7,907 bases of DNA, taken from the NCBI GenBank assembly GCA_026002025.1, contig BOAU01000088.1, positions 1 to 7,907 of the forward strand, in the 5' to 3' direction. Numbering within the stretch: the stretch's first letter is position 1; each line of letters begins with the position of its first letter. The position numbers and the translations under genes were made by a program. Under the pieces are notes generated by a model. It saw nothing but the letters and a program-made list of their open reading frames with translations, was not told the origin of the DNA and did not search any database. This stretch comes from Spirochaetia bacterium. Lineage in GTDB: Bacteria > Spirochaetota > Spirochaetia > Treponematales > Breznakiellaceae. This document shows, in pieces, positions 4,294-7,907 of the stretch.

Positions 4294-6969
4294 ATGAACC
4301 GTCCCCTGGGGACAAGTCCCCTTATGCAAAGGCTTATCTCCACCAATCTTCCCCTTGTCCCCTATCTGGAATTGATCTGTGCCTCTGTAAAAGAAAAAGG
4401 CGCGCTGGTTATCCGCTCCGATCCGGGCAGCGGCAAATCCACATTGGTTCCTCTGGCATTATTGGCAAACAGTAATACTGCGGGTAAGATCCTTATGCTG
4501 GAACCCCGCCGCGCCGCTGCCCTGAGTATCGCATCCCGCATGGCGGATCTTGTCGGGGAATCAGGCGAGCAAGCTCGCTTGGGTGAACAGGTAGGTTATG
4601 CGGTGCGGCTTGAACGGCGGGTTTCGCCGCGCACCCGGATTGAGGTGATCACCGAGGGGCTGCTGGTGCGGCGGCTGCAGAACGATCCCGAACTTGCCGG
4701 TGTATCCACCATAATCTTTGACGAGTTCCATGAACGCTCCGTTCATACCGACCTTTCCCTCGCTATGGTGATGGATCTGCGCCGCATGGGTTCTCCTGTC
4801 AACATCGTGGTTATGTCCGCAACCATGGACGCCGCCGCGGTTGCCGCCTTTATCGGCGCACAAGGCGGATCTTCGCCAGTAATTGACTGTCCGGGCCGGG
4901 TCTTTCCGGTGAGCATTGAGTACCGGCCCATCCTGTGGGGAAAAGAGACCGCAGGCGGAGCATTCCAGGGTGGATTTGTCCCCCTTGGCAGGGCCGCAGC
5001 GGATGCCCTGATAAATATTCTTGCCGACAGTAATACTGTTGAAAAAGGTAACGCGCTGGTGTTTCTTCCAGGCCGCCGGGAAATTGATGATGCCCATTCT
5101 GCCTTAATTGCCGCCGGTCTTAATCGTGATTTTGAAGTGATGGGTCTTTACGGTTCCCTGCCCCTGGATAAACAGCGGCAGATCCTTTCTCCCAACAGTA
5201 ATACTGCGCGGAGGATTATACTGTCAACCAATGTGGCGGAAACGGGACTCACCATTCCGGGCATTACCCTGGTGGTGGATTCGGGATTTGCCCGGATTGA
5301 ACGTTACCATGTCCCCAGCGGTATGAACCGGCTGAGCCTGGAACCCATCAGCCGCCGGAGTGCGGATCAGCGGGCAGGCAGGGCAGGACGGCTCATGCCG
5401 GGGCGCTGCATCAGGCTTTGGGCGGAAAATGACGTCCGCCCGGCGGAGACCGATCCGGAAATCCGGCGCACGGATCTTTCTTCCCTGGTACTGGATTGTC
5501 TCCTCTGGGGCGTTAAAAATTCGCAGGGCATTCCCTGGCTTGAAGCGCCCCCTGCCGCTTCCTGGGAAAAGGCCCGTGAGCTTCTTTTTAAATTGGGGGC
5601 AATTGATGACGAAGGCCGGCCCACGGCGCAGGGCAGGAAAATGGCGGGCCTGGGTCTGGAGCCCCGGCTTGCAAAACTCTGCATTGCAGGCCGTGAACAA
5701 GACCTGGCGCAAGGCCGTGTACAAAGCCTGACAAAATTGGGCTGCGCCGCCGCAGCAATACTGTCAGACCGGGACGGCTCGGGCGCTGGTCAGGACCCGG
5801 ACTTCCGTCTGCGGCTTTCCATTCTGCGTGAGGAAAATGGATTGCGGCGCGGCGCCGGTGCGGCTAAACCGGGTTCGGATATGCAGCGCGAAGCTTGGCT
5901 TAAACGGACCAGGGAGACAGCGGAGGATCTCCTCAAACGGCTTGCACAGGGGCGGAAAACAAATGATCTCCTATTCTCCTGGACCGTGGAAGAGGAAACC
6001 GATGCGGGGGAACTTTTGGGGACCGCATTCCCCGATCGCATAGCAAAACGCCGGGACATCCCAACGGCAGGCAGACATGGCGGCATCGAAGGAATTTTCC
6101 GTTTTGTTTCCGGCCGCGAGGGCCGCCTTGAGGGACCGCTTGCCGCATCGGAGTGGATCGCTGCGGCGGAAGTTGACGCCGGGGAGCGGATGGGCCTTAT
6201 CCGGCTTGCAGCCCCGATCTCTGAAAAGACCGCCCTTGAAATTCTGAAAAGCCAAATCACCATTGAAAACCGTATCGAATGGAAGGGCCTTGTTCCCCGG
6301 AGCATCGCGGTAAAACAGGCGGGACGCATTTCCCTTGGCGAAGAAAAACGCCGCAGCCTGCGGGAAGAAATAATCCCTGCCCTGCCGGAACTTCTTAAAA
6401 GTGAAGGGATCGGTATCCTCCCCTGGGATGACAGTGAAGGTGTGCCCCGGCGGCTCCTTGAACGGATACGATTTCTTTCAAACAGTAACATTGTTGACAG
6501 CGATATTACTGAAACCGCAGTAACACTGTGGACCGATGAGTCCCTCATCAATGATGCAGCGGAATGGCTCGGGCCCTTTGTGTGGGAAGGAGCGGCAAGC
6601 AGCGGCGGGCCTGTCATTACCGGCAGGGGACTTGCAGACGCCCTTTCTGCCCGTCTTGGTTGGGATGTGAAAAATGAGCTTGACCGGCTGGTTCCGGAAT
6701 TTTTTAATCTCCCCAGGGGAAGGCGGCCTCTTATTGATTACAGTGCCGGGGAGCCGGTTCTGCGTATCCGCTTACAGGATGCCTTCGGTATCAGCTCGCC
6801 CTGTGAAATTTGTTCAATGCCTATTGTGTTTCATCTGCTGTCTCCCGCAGGCCGGCCCATTCAGGTAACCCGGGATCTTCCTGGTTTTTGGAGGGGATCA
6901 TACGCGGAAGTGCGGAAGGAAATGCGGGGCCGTTATCCAAAACACAATTGGCCGGAACATCCGGCGTAG
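4294..6969 (+). CDS. hrpB: DEAH-box ATP-dependent helicase HrpB
   Basis: HrpB is a superfamily 2 RNA helicase-like ATPase of poorly defined cellular role. Motifs in order: Walker A DPGSGKST (43-50), EPRR (70-73), TEG (120-122), DEFH (143-146), SAT (175-177), the second RecA domain with LVFLPGRREID (255-265) and STNVAETGLTIPG (311-323), and motif VI QRAGRAGR (359-366). A helicase-associated region follows. The family-specific C-terminal domain ends with FWRGSYAEVRKEMRGRYPKH shortly before the stop. At 891 residues it is longer than the roughly 800-850 usual for HrpB. At least part of the excess lies in short inserts encoded by palindromes or duplications (residues 59-62, 91-95, 245-248, 301-304, 466-481, about 730-745). 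ATG 4294 has GAGGG about 12 nt upstream; ATG 4324 is an alternative start. It probably shares an operon with the HAD gene, 15 bp upstream. Confidence 0.95.
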   Translation: MNRPLGTSPLMQRLISTNLPLVPYLELICASVKEKGALVIRSDPGSGKSTLVPLALLANSNTAGKILMLEPRRAAALSIASRMADLVGESGEQARLGEQVGYAVRLERRVSPRTRIEVITEGLLVRRLQNDPELAGVSTIIFDEFHERSVHTDLSLAMVMDLRRMGSPVNIVVMSATMDAAAVAAFIGAQGGSSPVIDCPGRVFPVSIEYRPILWGKETAGGAFQGGFVPLGRAAADALINILADSNTVEKGNALVFLPGRREIDDAHSALIAAGLNRDFEVMGLYGSLPLDKQRQILSPNSNTARRIILSTNVAETGLTIPGITLVVDSGFARIERYHVPSGMNRLSLEPISRRSADQRAGRAGRLMPGRCIRLWAENDVRPAETDPEIRRTDLSSLVLDCLLWGVKNSQGIPWLEAPPAASWEKARELLFKLGAIDDEGRPTAQGRKMAGLGLEPRLAKLCIAGREQDLAQGRVQSLTKLGCAAAAILSDRDGSGAGQDPDFRLRLSILREENGLRRGAGAAKPGSDMQREAWLKRTRETAEDLLKRLAQGRKTNDLLFSWTVEEETDAGELLGTAFPDRIAKRRDIPTAGRHGGIEGIFRFVSGREGRLEGPLAASEWIAAAEVDAGERMGLIRLAAPISEKTALEILKSQITIENRIEWKGLVPRSIAVKQAGRISLGEEKRRSLREEIIPALPELLKSEGIGILPWDDSEGVPRRLLERIRFLSNSNIVDSDITETAVTLWTDESLINDAAEWLGPFVWEGAASSGGPVITGRGLADALSARLGWDVKNELDRLVPEFFNLPRGRRPLIDYSAGEPVLRIRLQDAFGISSPCEICSMPIVFHLLSPAGRPIQVTRDLPGFWRGSYAEVRKEMRGRYPKHNWPEHPA
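4301..4321 (+). repeat. Alternating inverted repeats at the hrpB 5' end
   Basis: GTCCCC (4301-4306), GGGGAC (4308-4313) and GTCCCC (4316-4321) lie in a row. The middle arm could pair with either neighbour, though the 1-2 nt loops mean the outer pairs only would form. A further GTCCCC sits at 4357-4362. The block lies between two possible hrpB start codons (4294 and 4324), so it is either the first coding codons or untranslated leader. Confidence 0.4.
4469..4480. repeat. ACAGTAATACTG palindromic repeat, copy 2 (in hrpB)
   Basis: Exact copy of the 12-mer, encoding Asn-Ser-Asn-Thr (residues 59-62). It sits between Walker A and the EPRR motif, at a loop that is short and variable in HrpB proteins. 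Confidence 0.85.
4565..4578. repeat. GCGAGC-AA-GCTCGC inverted repeat inside hrpB
   Basis: A perfect 6-bp inverted repeat with a 2-nt centre, in frame, encoding the start of GEQARL (residues 91-96). Relative to the usual HrpB pattern (GE.VG..VGYRVRL) these about six residues appear to be an insertion. Confidence 0.55.
5027..5038. repeat. ACAGTAATACTG palindromic repeat, copy 3 (in hrpB)
   Basis: Exact copy; with the next base (5039, T) the dyad extends to 13 nt, ACAGTAATACTGT. It encodes Asp-Ser-Asn-Thr (245-248), in the linker just before the LVFLPG motif of the second RecA domain. Confidence 0.85.
5195..5206. repeat. ACAGTAATACTG palindromic repeat, copy 4 (in hrpB)
   Basis: Exact copy encoding Asn-Ser-Asn-Thr (301-304), directly before RRIILSTNVAET, at a spacer that varies among HrpB proteins. 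Confidence 0.85.
5689..5736 (+). repeat. In-frame 24-bp imperfect tandem duplication in hrpB
   Basis: Segments 5689-5712 and 5713-5736 match at 18 of 24 positions and are exactly eight codons long. They encode GREQDLAQ and GRVQSLTK (residues 466-481). The segment falls where HrpB proteins usually have a shorter stretch before the conserved ILSDRD-like motif. Confidence 0.5.
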
Positions 6970-6976
6970 CTCCCCC
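6953..6976 (+). repeat. 24-bp repeat shared with the ligA 3' end, copy 2
   Basis: Matches 3435-3458 at 23 of 24 positions. It spans the last codons of hrpB (PEHPA), the TAG stop and the first bases after it. Its left part lies in a perfect dyad, GCCGGA-ACA-TCCGGC (6951-6965). No T-run follows, so it is not a convincing terminator. Confidence 0.7.
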
Positions 6977-6997
6977 CATCACCATGAATGTGCGAGG

Positions 6998-7372
6998 CTA
7001 AATAAACCTGCCCGCCCGGACCTTGAATATTTTTTCAAGTTTCAGGGCGGTTTGCCGGCTTATGGGGATGATGCCGTTTTCCATATTGGAGATCTTTTGT
7101 TTGGAGACCTCCAATAAAGCTCCCAACTGCGGCTGGGTCATTTTGTGCAGGCGCCGGTAAAAACGAAGGGTGTCGCCGGGGGTTTCTTTTGCCTTTAATT
7201 CTTTGTACCAGGCCGCTTCGGTTGCGATTTCGTATTCATCATCATCGTCTTTTGCGTCACGCTCCACGGTCACCCCGGAGCCGTAATCCTTTTTTAAGAG
7301 ATTGATAAATTTCTCCGGTACATTCCCCTGAATGACAAATTCAGTAGGGGGCCTTTTCACGGCTACCAACAT
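6998..7372 (-). CDS. Xre-family HTH antitoxin of a type II toxin-antitoxin module
   Basis: The 124-residue protein has an N-terminal part of unclear fold, a very acidic stretch (KDDDDEYE, 41-48), and a C-terminal Xre/Cro-type helix-turn-helix at about 66-118 (FYRRLHKMTQPQLGALLEVS, then KQKISNMENG). It should bind the toxin and repress the operon by binding its own operator. The start is well fixed: GGAGG lies 6 nt before ATG 7372, inside the end of the toxin gene. The two frames overlap by 32 bp, which implies translational coupling. The gene ends 28 bp from the convergent hrpB stop, with no clear terminator between. Toxin-first order with an HTH antitoxin is the HigBA-like arrangement. Confidence 0.85.
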   Translation of the reverse strand: MLVAVKRPPTEFVIQGNVPEKFINLLKKDYGSGVTVERDAKDDDDEYEIATEAAWYKELKAKETPGDTLRFYRRLHKMTQPQLGALLEVSKQKISNMENGIIPISRQTALKLEKIFKVRAGRFI

Positions 7373-7613
7373 ACTCTACCTCCACGATATATTCGCCCTT
7401 TTCGCATCGCCAACAGGCAGCCCAACTATACGCCAAATGGCAATGATAGGTTATCGCACCGAGCTTACTGTAATTTGGATACTCAGGCCGGATGGGACCT
7501 GTGTCCCCGAGATCATCAATCAGCCGGACCAGGGTTTTCACCGCATTGGGCGGCATATCCCGGATAATTTTGCCCAGCTTTTTTGGTGTCTTTACCACAT
7601 ACCTTACTCCCAT
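7341..7613 (-). CDS. RelE/HigB-like toxin of a type II toxin-antitoxin module
   Basis: A 90-residue basic protein of the RelE superfamily, most like the group annotated as cytotoxic translational repressor. Proteins of this superfamily are typically ribosome-dependent mRNA endonucleases. Visible marks are RYVVKTPKKLGKIIRDMP (4-21), the central NYSKLG (47-52) followed by YHCHL (56-60), AACW (65-68), and the C-terminal EVEYVGSREKAPY (78-90) typical of this group. I start it at ATG 7613, which has GGGG 6-7 nt upstream. An in-frame ATG at 7625 would add four residues but lacks a ribosome-binding site. The partner is the overlapping HTH gene downstream on the same strand. No frameshift is seen, so the toxin appears intact. 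Confidence 0.85.
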   Translation of the reverse strand: MGVRYVVKTPKKLGKIIRDMPPNAVKTLVRLIDDLGDTGPIRPEYPNYSKLGAITYHCHLAYSWAACWRCEKGEYIVEVEYVGSREKAPY

Positions 7614-7642
7614 AATGTACCCCATTTTCTGTTACTTGTCAA
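7614..7642 (-). promoter_or_regulatory. Weak candidate promoter of the toxin-antitoxin operon
   Basis: On the minus strand a consensus TTGACA (7637-7642) is separated by 17 nt from TACATT (7614-7619). The spacing is ideal, but transcription would then begin inside the toxin's first codons, which fits poorly. A second possibility is TATATA at 7669-7674 as a -10 box, which would place the dyad at 7646-7663 just after the start site. Confidence 0.25.
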
Positions 7643-7645
7643 TAC

Positions 7646-7663
7646 CAAATTCAATTAAATTTG
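7646..7663. promoter_or_regulatory. Candidate operator dyad upstream of the toxin-antitoxin genes
   Basis: CAAATTCAATTAAATTTG is an 18-bp near-perfect palindrome (16 of 18 positions symmetric) lying 33 bp upstream of the toxin start. It is followed at once by a second dyad, ATACGTAT (7664-7671). Autoregulatory operators bound by HTH antitoxins commonly sit in this position. The AT-richness raises the chance of coincidence. Confidence 0.4.
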
Positions 7664-7745
7664 ATACGTATATAGGGCATTGAGGTGTGTGGCGCTTTAA
7701 TGAAAATGACAATGCAACAAAAAAGAGGAATTTTGTTGTTAATAC

Positions 7746-7907
7746 TTAATAGGTATTCTCATCCATTGCTTCAAATTTTTCCCGAACCTGCTGCAGAAGG
7801 GCCAGTTCTCGGTTAATGGTTTTTTCATAGTTGAGGGAACCTGTTTCCATGCGGCCTGCTTCATCCTCCCAGAACTGGACCTTTTCCAGGTTGATAAAAC
7901 GGAAGCG
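7746..7907 (-). CDS. C-terminal end of an unrecognised protein (partial)
   Basis: Reading the minus strand from the right edge, one frame is open for 53 codons and ends in TAA at 7746-7748. The product ends ...LALLQQVREKFEAMDENTY and begins within the window at RFRFINLEKVQFW. It is charged and looks mostly helical, possibly coiled-coil, with natural-looking codon use. The other two minus-strand frames were not examined in detail. The N-terminus lies beyond the window, and I do not recognise the family. It lies upstream of the toxin-antitoxin genes in the same orientation, separated by a 132-bp AT-rich gap. Confidence 0.6.
   Translation of the reverse strand, partial: RFRFINLEKVQFWEDEAGRMETGSLNYEKTINRELALLQQVREKFEAMDENTY

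Noticed and set aside
3634..4329. Minus-strand open frame of 231 codons opposite the HAD gene
   Set aside because: The plus-strand gene has all HAD motifs; the antisense product shows no domain and no credible ribosome-binding site.
5384..5402. GGCAGG-rich short tandem repeat
   Set aside because: It encodes helicase motif VI (QRAGRAGR), whose protein sequence explains the repetition.
5753..5763. CAGCAATACTG, one mismatch from the element, and its reverse complement at 3139-3149
   Set aside because: The codon phase at 5753 differs from the exact copies, and it encodes a conserved HrpB stretch (AAILSDRD). Both may be chance or very old; I did not count them.
5790..6617. Long minus-strand open frame of 275 codons opposite hrpB
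   Set aside because: Its translation is Arg/Ser/Pro-rich low-complexity sequence without recognisable motifs, and hrpB on the other strand is clearly coding here.
7022..7039. CTTGAA-TATTTT-TTCAAG hairpin as a terminator between hrpB and the antitoxin gene
   Set aside because: The stem is short and AT-rich, lies inside the antitoxin coding sequence, and has no T-run placed after the stem.
7715..7738. CAACAAAA/TTTTGTTG inverted repeat as terminator of the right-edge gene
   Set aside because: The stem is almost all A-T pairs with an 8-nt loop; this is too weak to call, although the position after the stop codon is suitable.
1..7907. CRISPR array, tRNA or rRNA genes, insertion sequences
   Set aside because: No regularly spaced repeat-spacer array, no cloverleaf-like segment and no transposase reading frame is seen on either strand.

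Overview
The window looks like ordinary chromosomal DNA from a moderately GC-rich bacterium. A spirochaete of the Treponema type is my best guess. The guess rests on the short lipoprotein with a relaxed lipobox, the character of the LigA and HrpB proteins, and a genome littered with short palindromes. It is not proven by any marker gene in the window.

Left part (1-4278, + strand): a lipoprotein of unknown function is followed 5 bp later by trmB, the tRNA m7G46 methyltransferase. An 82-bp gap then carries a repeat/hairpin element. After it comes ligA, the NAD-dependent DNA ligase, whose stop codon overlaps the TTG start of a Cof-type HAD phosphatase gene. Fifteen bases further on starts hrpB, a large DEAH-box helicase (4294-6969). 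ligA, the HAD gene and hrpB are tightly packed and probably one transcription unit. No obvious metabolic link joins them beyond nucleic-acid housekeeping.

Right part (6998-7907, - strand): convergent with hrpB is a type II toxin-antitoxin module, with a RelE-like toxin upstream of an overlapping Xre-family HTH antitoxin. An AT-rich gap follows that holds a candidate operator dyad. At the window edge lies the C-terminal 53 codons of an unrecognised minus-strand gene.

The most unusual signal is not a gene. The 12-mer ACAGTAATACTG, containing the 11-nt palindrome CAGTAATACTG, occurs four times within 1.8 kb. Each copy lies inside a coding sequence, in the same codon phase, encoding Ser-Asn-Thr with identical codons at what look like variable loops of HrpB or the tail of LigA. 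Other short palindromes occur in ligA, hrpB and the trmB-ligA gap. Together with a 24-bp near-identical repeat at the ends of ligA and hrpB, this suggests a family of small palindromic elements that insert in frame into proteins, comparable in concept to Rickettsia palindromic elements.
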